DNA of 64,000 nt, from assembly GCF_003590095.1 (NCBI RefSeq), contig NC_039501.1, positions 3,379,673 to 3,443,672 of the forward strand. The letters run 5' to 3'. The notes beneath the pieces were generated by a model. That model was not told where the DNA came from and ran no database searches. It worked only from the letters and a program-made list of their open reading frames with translations. The position numbers and the translations under genes are program-made. Origin of the DNA: Trichoplusia ni. Taxonomy: Eukaryota > Arthropoda > Insecta > Lepidoptera > Noctuidae. Of the stretch, positions 1 through 12,463 are shown piece by piece (position 1 is the stretch's first letter; every line of letters begins with the position of its first letter).

Positions 1-288
1 TATTTTAGGCGTAGCTATTCTAGACCTTATTAAAATTATAAGATTTGGTTTATGTTCACGATATTTTAGGACGACTCTTGAAAAATCTTTAAAATACGCT
101 TGTGCATGTAAAAATATACCAAACCAATTAAAATATGTATTAAGCATACATTTTCAAGTAGGCGATCTTCAGTTAGGGAAGCTTCGACAAAATTCTGAGT
201 GTTCACCGACAAATCATCAATCTATATTCCGTTACTTATAATTTACGAGCTGAGAGTAACTTCGACCTTTTGTCCTTATAGTAATATT

Positions 289-480
289 ATATTTACTAAT
301 ATTACAAAAGCAAAAGTTAGTAGTAAGTATACAATGTATGGATGTTTGTTACTTTTTCACGCAATAACCACAGAACGGATTTAGACGAAACCTGGAAAAC
401 AGATAGTTCATAATGTCAATTTAAACCTAAGATATTTTTTATCCCGATTTTATGTTCCCGTGAGATCATGCCTCAGCTAG
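289..480 (+). mobile_element. Decayed Helitron-like repeat (Lep1-type)
   Basis: It begins with a TTTACTAATATTA-type end. It carries the internal block found in other copies here (GGATGTTTGTTAC, then ACGGATTTAGACGAAACCTGG and TATCCCGATTTTATGTT) and ends in CAGCTAG at 474-480. Similar blocks occur near 15.6, 20.6, 40.7 and 44.5 kb. The short 61-residue reading frame across it is not a gene. Confidence 0.55.
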
Positions 481-3400
481 AAAAGCATATAGAGGAAAAT
501 ACTTATTTTCAATGTTATTTGACCTACAAGTAGTGTAAACAAAATTTCTCGTAATATGTAAGAATAATTGCAAGTTAAGTATCACGAGACGTTACGTAAG
601 AAATTCATGTGTTTCAAAATGTAGGCAGCAGAATCGATAAAGATATTTATCATAATCAGGACGATGGGGCGATTGGTGCATTTGCACTGAATTGCAGCGA
701 AAAACAATCAGTGATATCACTGTACTGATATAAGTGATAAAATCTAGAATGAATCGTAATGTAATTGTTACGGCGCCTGTTAGATTTAATCTAGAGAAAA
801 TTATGTTTCTGAAAATGTATTTAAAAAATCTAAGTAATAGTACTTCGACTTCAGTGCAGGCATTTATTAATTAAATTGTGTTATGAGAAATAGCGAAGAG
901 TAACATGAAGTTGTAGGGCAAAATCGATTTTAGTAAACATATAATAAAGACTATAAATAGAAATATCCGTGTCTACACCTAAAGACAAATATCGGTGTCC
1001 ATTTCTGGTAACCCAAATAAAAGTACATTCAAAAATCCTTTAGATGAAAAGCAATAACTTCGCAATTACAGCCATCGAAGCGTTCGTACATACATTTTGT
1101 TTACCATTCGACACAGTCTGTGACATTATACAAACAAGCAAAGTAACCCAGCCCACAATAATAAACATAATATTTTCCTGTTTCACAGGACCTTATAAAT
1201 AATAACACGTTATCAAAGTATAACATCACGAATCTTAAAGACACTGCGTATTAAACACCCTAGCTTAAAATTTCAACGAGTATTTTGGCAAAAGACAAAG
1301 CCACGCGGATACCTATTTGCAGGGGCAACGAGTTCCGTTTCAACAATTCCGGTGTAACACACTAAAAATAAAAGCTATCTAAAACTGCTGTCCTAAAGGC
1401 ATCCATCCGGGTACTTTCCGGGCAACACATCCGACCACGGAGCATTAAACGAGAGAAGTTTTATAATATGTATTTGTATGTAAGTAACCGGCTACATAAA
1501 TTATCAATTTTTGATTTATTTCAACATATGATTAAAAGTTTTCACAAAAATAACGGAAACTAGAAGTAAGAAAATGGATCATTATAAAAAGATGGCTACC
1601 CACGATGGTGAAGCTATAACAGTAGACATCGGTTAAAAAGTGCAACGCTTGTATAAAAATAACATGACCACTCCATTTGTTTAATGCTCTTTGTATCCGG
1701 CATTAGCGATCCCATTCAGACAGATTGCTGGCGTCATCAGGACACGGATTCGACCCCACACTTGTGTGGCATTAGCACGCTATCTCAAAGATTTCGCGCT
1801 TATCTTGCCATTTGTGTGAAGATCTAGAGAATGCTAGGTATTTACTTTTTGTATGCAGTAGTGACAAACTCAAAGGATTGAAACTGGGAACTGCATGTCA
1901 ATTTAGATTCAGTTCGTCGTAAAGTTCAGGTAAATGAAGACTTGGTTTTTGGCATGAGATAGATTATTTTTGCCTTTTATTAATGACAGAAACTTTTAAT
2001 CCAATAGAGGTAAGGTTTTGTAAAAGATTGTATAAACATTTCTTCCAAGACAAATTGAGATAGTCTTGCTCAAAAGAAACACGATCTAAGATTCAAGAAA
2101 GCATGAAACGTTTACAACGTCTTATTTAACTAGTTTCTAAAGCCAACTAGCGTCCGGAGGAAAGTTTATATACAGTAACTACAAATAAATAAACGAACAA
2201 GCGGACTTAAGAGAGGATACATTTCAAATGGAAGACACTTTAAGTGGAGAGTATAATACGAATTGCAATTTGCTATAAATTCAGCAGAAAGGCGGAGAGA
2301 GTCCTGTTGGTCAAGAGGTTTCACTTTAATCTAGACTTTTTCGATTAAAAAACGATTATTTTTACCTACCAAAAGAGTAGGGTAGTAATGTTACAAGTTT
2401 CAACCATCGTCTATATTGTTACAGCAAAATTATCCTCAGTAACCTAGTGACGCTAAATTACAGAATAACGTCTGAAATTTCACATTAATATAACCAAGAA
2501 AAGGGTTAACATGATACCTACTTAGTTACCTCGAGAGAGAGTAGGTGGTTTTAGTTACCCTCTGTAAAAGTAAGAGCGTAAGGTAAAACGCAATGAAATC
2601 ATACACCTGAATGAGGGTGGTATAATATCATTATGTTGCAATAAAAATGTCAGTATTGTGAGATTTAATGTAAGCGTAGGCGTTAACCTTGCGTGCGAAT
2701 ACGAATTTGTGAATGTCATTTTAGTGACGAAGCAAAATTTTCGAGTAGAAAACAAAAATACAGGCGAAAATAGACTCGGTATTGTTAATGAGAATTATTG
2801 TGGAACCCTTTTTTCCTTTTAGGACAATAAATAGGGCTTTAATTATCCCATCCGCCGTCACTGTGAAATTACATGTGGAAATGCGAGGCATTTTATTTTT
2901 AGCGAACGTGATACATGGCTCGGGAAAGTATCAAATCGAATGAATCCAGTAAGCCTGACGTATTATCATGGACAATTTTGCATGTGGACTGAATTTCACT
3001 ACAAATAATGAATAAACATTATAGAAAAAGAGGACAATATTTTATCCCTACTGAATATAATATTATTAGATATTTATGTTCGCATTAATGCCAAGGGAAA
3101 TGAAAGCCGACCGATAATTTAACGCTAAATAAACGGAACACTCGTGGAATCAACATCAAGTATGAGTGGAATGCCAGTGCATCCGTTCGACTATAGCATC
3201 CTTTTTGTCATCATCCGTTCCTCGTGTTTCGCGAAATAACTCACTAAGACTTAATTTTACTTTACACTTAGTATATCAACTTAAGAATATCACAAATGCC
3301 AAAGCAGGTATGAAAAACTTTGTCGAATTAATTCCGCTGTTTGTCACACGAATCACGATCAAACGATCAGGAGACCGCATTAATATTTTCGACGACGACG

Positions 3401-5532
3401 AATACATAAAAACTCATACTTTGAAAGGTAACGAACTCCCTGTTATTTTTATATATTTACATTTGTTCAAGAACCGGTTGAGAGCGTTGTTACCCTTTAG
3501 AAACTTTCAAGTGCCCGTACTTTCCCCCTTAATTATCACAAAGGTGTTCGAGGAACACCTGACATCCTGTTTAAGACTTCCTTAATGAGCTTGTGCAAAA
3601 ACCAACGGCAGGACAGTCTGCCCAGTCGAGTGGTAACTGTCTAAATGGCTAATGACCTTTGCAACGTCGAAGATGAGAATTTTCCGTCCACTTGGTTCCA
3701 GTGACATTTCCCGTGATGCATCCAAATGAGTGTCATCGTTCTATGTATGTCAAGTGACTTCAGATCGCATTGACCTATTTCTGATTCATTAAACATTTGA
3801 AATGCTCTCTTCATTAATAAAATAATTGAATATTCCGGCTGGTACTTTTGAACATCTTCAAAGTTTTAATAATTTGGACATTTCAAATTTTGCGTCATTC
3901 TAAACATTCTTGTTACGAAAGATTACGGCAAAATTTGTATCCCATTTTACATTATTACAGACACAGTCTTTGAATTTCAGAGAACGCTGTATTCGTATTT
4001 ATTCGATACTTTGAATTATTTAGGAATTTGAATTTTGTTCTGATTTTGAAACCAAAAAAATAAACCTGTTTGACGCTTTTACTCACGTGGAATCTCAACA
4101 AGCATAATAATATGATACTTATGAAGCGCAAAAAAGTAAAAGGAAAACAAATATCTTGTTTGAAGTACATTCTCGTATAACAGTCAGAAGCGTGGAACAA
4201 AATAGGGGAGAATAATTAAATATTCAGAAGTAAATGCGAGTCCTCTCCCTTAAATTAAAATTCAAGTTAAATAAGCTTTTTGGCAAGCATTTCGAGGAAA
4301 TACACGGTATTTAGAGAATTCTTCGCTTTTACCATAATTTAATAAGGCTTCTTTGCACTCGAATTTATTAAGCAAATCTCAAACACCAAGGATTATCTGA
4401 AAGACAGATATCGTTGTTGTATTGTGTAAAACGTTATTGGAATTTACGGTACATCTTACAATATTTAATTTAATTAATGTGCGATCGTAGGAACCTTCGA
4501 TAGTCGTCTAGCAATCAATTAAAAGACCAGACTTACTTTTACGATATATTTTTAAGCACGGCGATTAGAATACAAGTTTTGATGAGCATCTGTTATATTT
4601 TTTTTTACATTAAGGAACTATTTGACATAACAAAGAACGAATCGAAGTCAAAATTTCCATAATTCCGTGTCATAGTACGTAGTCGTATGGATATTTTGTG
4701 TTCTAACCACATAAAAGTAAATTAAGCCATTCATTTCAGAAGAAAAAACAGACTCCCAATTTCTTTGGATTGCCCTTGAGACTAGGTAAAAACAATACGA
4801 GGTAAATTTCTATATTACTGTATGTAGTTACCTCCACAATATTTTCTTTTAGCTTCCAAACCAAGTTCTGTGCAAAAAATATTAACGCCTAAATGGGATT
4901 CTTGCGTAACCGTTGGAAGCTGGGTGCCTTAGGGGGTATTATTTCGTTTGAATTTGTTCAGAATATTTTGCCGAGGAAATGAAACGGCTTCGAAGTTAGC
5001 AAATAGAAGCTACCTTAAGAAATATCAGAATGTATCCTAAACCAGTGATGGCTCACTTCTCAAGGACATAGATTTTAGTAACCAAAAATGGTTGCTAGGT
5101 ATGGCTGTCAGCTATCCTAAGAAATTGCAGCTTTTCATACTTTTTGAAAGATACATCGGAAAACCTTACCGTCGTCCGATTAGTACTCCGTGTATATGTG
5201 CTATCGTGTATCGGAGTTGTGTCATAGATTTGGAAACGTTGCGGTTGGATGGCTACGAACAACGGTAATGTATCACCCAGTTTGTATTATATGGGATTAT
5301 GTGCGCATTACCTAATGTGGCTCCGTTTCAGTATAGGTACTTTTATTACACATACAGGTTATAGGTGTCAGCGGGTCCCGGAACTGGTTAGGTCCTGCAT
5401 TTGACTTGGATCTAGTCCTGAAATGGTACTAATTGAACTTAACCAAGATGAAGCATAGATTGAGTGGCTCCAACATCGAAACAAATCGATCTCAATTCGA
5501 TTGAAATTGAACTCCATTCTGACAGATTTACA
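481..5532. other. No gene recognised; probable intron or distal Cbl region
   Basis: AT-rich sequence without a convincing exon on either strand. Reading frames of 60-139 codons exist (the longest at 3166-3585, plus strand) but they lack domain resemblance, splice context or coding-like composition. A SINE-like minus-strand trace may lie near 1730-1800. If Cbl exon 1 at 9197-9738 continues leftwards, this DNA is intron. Confidence 0.5.
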
Positions 5533-5667
5533 GGCTAATATATATAAATCTCGTGCCATAATGTTTGTCCTCAATGGACTCCTAAACCACTTAACCGATT
5601 ATAATAAAATTCGCACACTATGTGCAGTTCAGTGCACCACGCGGACGAAGTCGCGGGCAACAGCTAG
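5533..5667 (+). mobile_element. Helitron-like nonautonomous element, short copy
   Basis: The 3' end carries the Helitron hallmark: a short CG-rich stem (CGCG...CGCG) in CGCGGACGAAGTCGCGGGC, followed by AACAG and the terminal CTAG at 5664-5667, then T. The body (TCCTCAATGGACTCCTAAAC and an ACCGATTATAATAAAATTCG stretch) differs from the other copies, so this is a different subfamily sharing the same 3' end. The 5' boundary near 5533 is approximate. Confidence 0.6.
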
Positions 5668-8600
5668 TTGTACAATAAAATACAATTGCAGTCTACTGTC
5701 CAAAATGTGATATAATGCATGGAGTATACGAAATATTTAATCGCAACAGCGAAAGGTCCTTTCGACCCTCTTTTTTGCTCGATAACGCCAAGAAAGGATT
5801 ATTCGTTACCAGTAACAAATTACCCCACGGGGGCTGGCGGGTACCAACGTAGAAAAGAAATATAACTATATTTAACCGTTATATATGTAACCGTTGTTTT
5901 TACGGCCTACAGTTGCAGATTAAACAACCGATTCCTATTCAAATAGAGCAGTGGGAAAACTAACATTTTGTGGTAAAAATTTACCATACAAACTGTGTCC
6001 ACAGTTAAAAACGGTTTACGTGCACACCGCTGAAATTGACAGTTCTATTTTAAATAAACCGAAACCGTCCGCAGTTTTTATCAATCAAACATCGATGTCA
6101 ATAAATATTTTAGAGTGGGTGGTTAGTTTTGTGTTGTTTTAACCCATTACTATTCATAGCATCCATCAGTAAAAAACTGAATATTATTGAAAAACAATAC
6201 AGTCTACTATATGAAAAGCAAACAATATTCAGTAAGATTCACGTTTAGAGCAAAAGCATCGAAACAATTAAGCCACGTGAAAATTTCGTCGAAAAATACG
6301 CGTCATAGAATTTGATTACCTCACATCCGGTTTCCTGAAAACTCGAGACATATTTTGGCAATATACAATTTCGAATAGCAATAAAATGAAAAGTGCCTCA
6401 AAATGATAAGATAGGGAAAGGATTGATTGGATGAAGGTTATCACAAATGAGGGATTTCACTTGATATCACGTAAACGATATACACATACACGGGCTTGCA
6501 TATTTTTTTCGTTGAAAGAAGGGATGTGATAAGCTATCGATACTCGATAAAGTACTTATCGATAACTGATAAACGATACGATAATTCGCCATTCATAAAT
6601 TGAATGTTTCCATTGAAATTTATGAATGAAGTTTAAGTACGTTTGTACTTGTAGATGTATCTACGTTCAATTTAAATCCGATTATGATGAAATTTGGTAA
6701 CTGTAAGCCGTAAGGTAATAAATGAACACAGTAATATTTTTTAATTTACTTCTAAGTTAGAGTATAAAGTTAAGACCGTTTAAAAATTAAGTTTTGTAAT
6801 AATATTTGAAGTTTGAGATGAGTACCAGAGAATATTGTCTATTATAAAGTAATTTGAAAGAATCAATACAACAACTAAGTTATTAGCAACACACACACAT
6901 TTAGAAACATTTTTTATTCAGGAATATATGTGCTTTTACAGAATATTTCAATGTACATTTCAACCACAATCTTAAAAACTAGATAACAAAGTAGCAGCTT
7001 TATTTTTCTCACGAGAAAGCTGTAACATTTGATCAGGAAACACGGCTGACATGTGAGAATTAATACTTCCATTGTTCAAAGTATTAATTGTCAGAGAGAT
7101 TCAATGACAATAGTGCATAGCAGACATCTTAATGGCTGTCTAGATTCCTTGTTTACTTGTCTTTAAGAAAGAAACCTTAATTAACATCATACACATGTAA
7201 AAACAGAGATACATATAGATATTTTAGGTGTCTGGAGACTGGGATGAGTGGTTACTAAGCCTTATGTGGAATGTAGTTCTTTTTCGTTGATTAGATTCTT
7301 TATTACAGAGGTCAGGTAAAAAAAATACCATTTCAGTACTTTGAATAGCCTATAAATTTGGATTTTTTGCATTTTTCCTTATTATAGTTGATGTGTCTTT
7401 CAAATCTTTTGAGTCTCTGTTTTGAATTCAATTGCTTGGACATTTGGACATATTGAAAAACTGTGGTTTGGATAAATAAGTTCAAAACAATATTGGTTTA
7501 CTTTATGAATTAAATAACATAGGTGTTAGCCTTCAAACAAAAACAGTTCCCTTTAATAGGTTCAACAGACTTTGCACACACAACTGTTAAATTACATTTT
7601 AGATAGATCAATGAAGAAAATGAAAAGTTTAAACTTTACATTATAAGTAGAAAAGAGAGAAAATGAGGAACATTAATAATAATTTACCTAACTAAAATTG
7701 TAACACTTCTCATAGACATAACAAACACATAACAAGGAAAACGGAGCAAACAGAAATCAATTAACAAGGAAAAATTTGCATACTTTGTATCTATATTAAA
7801 CATGGTATTCTACAGCTGATCATAGCCAACAATAAAAACAGCTATTTAGACAGCAGTTTTTTATTTCTAAATATTGGAAACTGAGATCACCAAACAGATT
7901 TTTTTTTATTTATGAGAACAGGTAATTTTCACTCTGAAGATCTTTAATAGGCCAGTAATATACCTTGAATTACAGCTTGCATTTGAGTTATAAGTTTGCG
8001 AATAGAAATTACTGTGAATTGGTCCCAACAATGGTAATAATACATACTTATTGTACACAACAATAGGTAAGCCATTTTTCAAATGTTTTCTTATCCAACA
8101 GAAAACTATAGTGTTAAGTGTTCTGGTAATTTGAAAAAAATTCTATGTATAGTCCGATTTTTAATTCGAGGCAGTAAAATGACATTTCCAGTGTGGCAGG
8201 TTTTTAATTCCAAATAAATAGTGATGTGTTAGAATCGACTTATTACAATCAAAAGTTAGTCGAGCTTACATTTTTTAATTCAGATATCAAATTAGCTCTG
8301 TAAAAAAAAATATATATTTACGACAATTTATCAAAAGACATGCACGGTGACTGTTTTTAAATGTAAAAAAAATAATAATATTAATTTAAATTTATAAAAT
8401 TAAAGCCAAATGCGGTGCTGGTATAAGATGAAGCACCTTACCATGCAAGAAAAGTCGAGCGCATCCAACTAAAAACTGGATGAATTCTGACATTATGCAG
8501 TGGTTGGATGAAAAACAAATTTAATATCAACTTACAATTATAAAAGCTCAATTAATAGAAATAGTAAATTTTTGATACAAATAAAATAAAGCATGACTAA

Positions 8601-9196
8601 ATGTCATCGTCGTAGTAAGATTTCCAAACATCACTATTGTAGCGGGTCACCCTTTTTTGTATAAATGACAGTAGCAATTGTCATTTTACTGCCTCTAATT
8701 AAAAATCGGACTATAGTGTATAATTATGGGGTAAAAAATGTGTTTCGATTCCATCATGAAAGCAATTGTAAATAATATTAAACTGGGTAAACGTATTTTG
8801 TCAATTACTAAAAATATTGTGATGGGAACAGATATCAATCATGTTTTAACAAAATCCTTGAATGTTGGTTGATATTTTCAAAGTTTTAGTTAAAATAGTA
8901 TGATTATTTGTTTGTTTAGTTAAAATATTTAGGATCTAAATGTTATTAATTAAAAGTTAGTTTCTTTAAATTAAGGAGTTACTTTTATAGTTTTTCATGG
9001 CAATCATTGCATGCAATGTTAATAATTACTTACTAACAATATCCTATAGATCTACATTTACCTAATAATTATACTATTAACTGATCTGATCAAAGATAAA
9101 TTTTGATATATAAGGAAAGACACCTTCATCAAGCAATTGGGCCTCTGCAGACTAGTAATGTACATAAATTAAGGTATAATCAAAGTAAAAACTAAC
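5668..9196 (-). other. Cbl intron 1, visible part
   Basis: This lies directly downstream of the Cbl exon-1 splice donor and has no reading frame resembling the next expected Cbl segment (rest of the four-helix bundle, EF-hand, SH2-like and RING parts). The stretch 6,900-9,190 is AT-rich and low in recognisable repeats. It contains two TATCGATA sites near 6.55 kb, listed separately. Intronic status is inferred from the donor. Confidence 0.55.
6535..6564. promoter_or_regulatory. Two TATCGATA (DRE-like) sites
   Basis: Perfect palindromic octamers TATCGATA lie at 6535-6542 and 6557-6564, 22 bases apart, within a run of further CGATA words. TATCGATA is the DREF/BEAF-type core found at insect promoters and boundaries. 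The function here is inferred from the motif only. The position would be inside Cbl intron 1. Confidence 0.4.
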
Positions 9197-9738
9197 CTGT
9201 TTCCAAAGTTGCTCCTCCAGAACTCCGCAGCGTCGCTTTTCGTGATGCGGAACTGGTCGCCGGCGAACGTACCGTTAGGGAACATCGCCTTCAACTCGCT
9301 CAGCATGTGACTAAACACCAAACTCAACTTCGTCAAGTTACGTCTGTAGTGAGAGTTCTCATCAAACATCTTCTCCTTCCCCTCTTTAAACAACTTTATA
9401 GCCTGCTTGCATTTCCTTATCAAATTAATTATAAATATGTTAAAATGTTCGTTACTATTCAACGCCTGCATGTTGTCCTCGTACTTCGAGTATATCACAC
9501 GTAGACGCTGATACGTATCCGGCAAAATATCGAGAATAAACGGCGGACTGTTTTTCAAATTCATCTTATGATGCTGACACAGTTTCACCACTTTATCCAT
9601 TAATTTCCAAGTCTTATCCAATGTCCTTTTGTCGGTCGCTAGTTTGGTAGGGCATACCGCGTCCGAAAACGCTCCATGCAACTTCGAAAATATCGAAGAT
9701 ATATTTTTCTGTTGTGATTTGTGACGAGGGGCCGCCAT
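9197..9738 (-). CDS. Cbl: E3 ubiquitin ligase Cbl, first coding exon (partial gene)
   Basis: Cbl is a cytoplasmic E3 ubiquitin ligase that binds phosphotyrosine on activated receptor tyrosine kinases and marks them for down-regulation. The exon encodes the N-terminus and most of the four-helix bundle of the tyrosine-kinase-binding domain. Family-typical stretches are KTWKLMDKVVKLCQ, LKNSPPFILDILPDTYQRL, LFKEGKEKMFDENS, RRNLTKLSLVFSHMLSELK and ITKSDAAEFWRSNFG. I chose the ATG at 9738 (MAAPRHKS): it has A at -3 and G at +4, whereas the in-frame ATG at 9762 has a weak context. The exon ends in AACAG|GTTAGT with the donor at 9196-9195, so 180 codons plus two bases are coded here; reading past it meets a stop at 9169. 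SH2-like, RING and C-terminal parts are not in the window. The family call is from recognition of conserved sequence and is firm. Confidence 0.93.
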
Positions 9739-10100
9739 ATTGAAGAGTCCGATGACATACAAATGAAAACAACGTTTTTTAACACGACACTAAACTCAAA
9801 ACACATGCATCACTTAATAATAATGTTGTAGAGCGCGTGTCTTCTCATTATCACATAATCGAACCACATTTACGACACAAAATAACACAATATACAACGA
9901 TCGCTCACTGACACATCGGCGACGCGTATGACAATTTGTCTTGACAAATAAATAAATGAATGAACCAAGTGACAGGAAAGAACATAGGTTGGTTTGGAGG
10001 ACAAGCAAATGTTGCCAGCTTGAGAAGTTATTTTACCTAAAAATAACGCCTCTCTTTTTGAATTTATCGAGCAAGAACTATACAAAATATGTTGTGTGAT
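9739..10100 (-). promoter_or_regulatory. Probable Cbl 5' UTR and promoter region
   Basis: Sequence just upstream of the Cbl start codon is richer in CpG than its surroundings around 9,830-9,930 (several CGCG and CGATCG words). No TATA box is placed convincingly, and an upstream noncoding exon cannot be excluded. Small minus-strand reading frames here (9814-10085) look like chance. Assignment rests on position only. Confidence 0.4.
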
Positions 10101-11042
10101 AAAATCACGTAAAATTTTTCACAACTTCAATTAATATGTTTCTATTTTGTGTCGTAATTCGCGAAGATAACCAAAGTATTTAATAACATGCATTCAATTA
10201 CAACAAAATTATCTTTCAAATACCATAAAACTAGCCTGAAAATTTAAAGTAAAAAAAAACAATAAATTACAACTTAGATGCCGTGGCTGGTTTGATTTTG
10301 AATTATTTGGGATGTATTTCACCAAAACTCATTAATTTAGTTACAATTTTGTCAATCTAAATTATAACTTTACTTATAAAGAAAGAAATCGAAATGAAAG
10401 TGTGAACTAATGAAGTCAAGGTTGACTCAGTAATGACATAATAATATGATATTCGAATAATAATTTCAAATCTTTAGAATTCAGTTCACAATTTTTCACG
10501 TCTTTCAGATCCAGAAATACTATGGTCACATGCGCATTGCATTGAACAATTATTATTTTTATTACTAGCCTGGAATGTCCCACTGTTGGGCAAAGGCCTT
10601 TTATAATGATCTTGATTATTTATTGTATAATTTTCCCGACTCTTTCATGTATTTCGGTTATGGCAATACTACCACTGCAACGTTTTGATGTTACTCCAAA
10701 ACCATGTGAACTTTTTCTCATTACTTTGTGCAGGCGTTTTTTATGTACCACAGTTAAAAAAACCAGTTTGATAATTTTCAATCACAAATTATTAATTAAG
10801 TTCTTTGTATTACCAAAAAAAACAAGTTTGTCAGTGCAACTAAACGTAACCATTCAACATTTGGCCTGCCATCTAGTTAGGAATATTGGAACTAGAACGC
10901 TTATAGTCTTTTACAAGCTTGCTTAGTTGTTGATGCCACCGAACAGATGTCGCTTTCAAACTTTTTACAAAAGAAACCACTTGTACAGTAAGTACTGCCG
11001 TATATCGCTAGATGTCACTAAAACGAGTAATTTGGTAACGTG
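10101..11042. other. Intergenic between Cbl and the ommochrome-binding-type gene
   Basis: No supported gene. At 10563-10605 lies a fragment of a common moth repeat (CCCACTGTTGGGCAAAGGCC). The plus-strand frame at 10606-10926 has AT-driven composition and no recognisable domain, and I treat it as chance. Confidence 0.5.
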
Positions 11043-11048
11043 TTTATT
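11043..11048 (-). terminator. Poly(A) signal AATAAA
   Basis: TTTATT on the plus strand reads AATAAA on the minus strand, about 105 bases past the stop codon of the proposed terminal exon at 11153-11249. The spacing suits a short 3' UTR. Confidence 0.45.
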
Positions 11049-11152
11049 TGCGTAAACATAATTGTGTTAACAATGATTTGAACATCATGACTACAGTATT
11101 ATTTAACAAATATAATTTAACATAACAAATTAATTATTTAGAATTAATTATT

Positions 11153-12463
11153 TTATTCTTCTTCTTCATCTTCAGTTGGTTCAGGAGTGGTGGTTGTTCG
11201 TTTCTTGGTCTTTCGCTTGCGACTATGTCTTTTGCCTTTCTTGCTAAACCTGTGAAGAATAATCGTATAAGTTAATGCTGTATTGCATATAATGAAGTAA
11301 AATTAATTTGCTGGGTAAAGATTTAAAGTATAAGTGAATTGATTTATATTAGAACTAGTCACAGACGAAAAAGAGCTTTTTTAATTGTAATTTGAACATG
11401 TAAGTTAGGTTTTAATGAAGAGGAAAGGTAAAATTTTAATATTAAGTTGTGATATAATCAACAAGTATTCACTGATGTAGTTTTATAGGTTCAAGAATAG
11501 GTAGCTATAAACAAAAAAGTATTAAACACATTACCAACACAAAAACATGTTAGTCACGAACACATTATTTTTTCCTTACTCGGGACACGGACTCTTTTCA
11601 TACGCATTAAATTTCAAAATGGCGCCTTTGACACCGATTAGAACATTATCCGCCGAATCCATAGCAAAGGAATTCACTCCGCTGACGCTGAACGATCCTA
11701 GATGCCTTGCACTCGAGTTTTCTGGATCAACAACATACAGATTACTATTCTCATCCATTGCAAAGACTTCATCAGATCTGCTAACAAAAACTCCCGTCAT
11801 TTTATCACTTGGCAACCCTTTTATTTTAATAGGAATCGAGTAGCCATTTTTGAGGATGTACGAAGTTTTCGTAGCTACGAAATAAATGTTATTCCTCGGA
11901 TCTACTGTCAATCCATGCCCATTTGGAATGGCTGTGAAAGGTTCCAGTTTCTGACCATCGCTTGCAATTTTATGGACTCGATTTTGCGGCCATGTTGCGA
12001 TATACATTGCTGAGCCGTCGCTACTGACGGCAATGTACATGACATCTTCTCCTAACGCCGTGTGCAGTTCTATAGAGCCATCGTCTTTGTATTTGTACAC
12101 TCCGTTATCAGTAGCTAAATACACAATGTCGTTGAGGTTATCGACACAAGTTGACTGACCGAGGCCGGCGACTTTAATGATTTCTAATTCTCCCCCTGGT
12201 TGGAATACTTGAAGGCTCATCTTCATTTCATCACTTATAAGAGTGAAGAAGATCTTTCCAGTTTTCCAGTGTATGCTCATGTCGGCTGGGATCCCGGTTA
12301 CGTTTTTCTGTTCTTCTAATGAATAGAAGAAGTTGTTGAAGTTTAGGAGGTTTGAACAGAACTGGTCTCTCGTCTTCTGGCGTTGTAAACTCTGTCGCGT
12401 GGTCACTGGCGTCGAGTTGATCGCTGTCAAGGTTGACAGGAGCACGAGTAGAATTTTCTCCAT
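11153..12463 (-). CDS. Ommochrome-binding-type secreted protein, proposed two-exon CDS
   Basis: Secreted haemolymph-type protein resembling moth ommochrome-binding protein, which carries ommochrome pigments. Residues 1-17 form a signal peptide (MEKILLVLLSTLTAINS). The mature part has repeated beta-propeller blades, seen as DDGSIELHT, VSSDGSAMYIATWPQNRVHKI, IPNGHGLTVDPRNNIYFV and MDENSNLYVVDPENS. Cysteines are at 36, 106 and 293, with one N-glycosylation site (NVT, 54). Exon coding parts are 12463-11580 and 11249-11153. The unspliced frame stops at 11576 after 295 residues, but that TAA lies inside a GA|GTAAGG donor. The acceptor TTCTTCACAG|G at 11250 restores phase (GA+G = Glu) and adds 31 residues: Lys/Arg-rich, then Thr-Pro-Glu and an acidic end, giving 326. 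The start ATG directly follows an acceptor (AATTTCAG), implying an upstream 5' UTR exon. The family is fairly sure; the second coding exon is inference. Confidence 0.78.
11250..11579 (-). other. Proposed 330-base intron containing the apparent stop codon
   Basis: Donor GTAAGG begins at 11579 and the acceptor AG lies at 11251-11250, preceded by pyrimidine-rich ATTATTCTTCAC. Retention would end the protein at the TAA at 11578-11576, giving a 295-residue form without the charged tail. Confidence 0.6.

Noticed and set aside
3166..3585. 139-codon plus-strand gene
   Set aside because: Longest unexplained frame on the left, but its residue composition follows AT-rich DNA, no domain or splice context is seen, and there is no supporting signal.
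9739..9762. Cbl starting eight residues earlier (MYVIGLFN)
   Set aside because: In frame but in a weak start context; the downstream ATG (MAAPRHKS) has A at -3 and G at +4.
11576..12463. Ommochrome-binding-type gene as a simple single-exon 295-residue CDS
   Set aside because: Possible as an intron-retained form, but the stop lies inside a consensus donor and a phase-matched terminal exon follows, so the spliced form is preferred.
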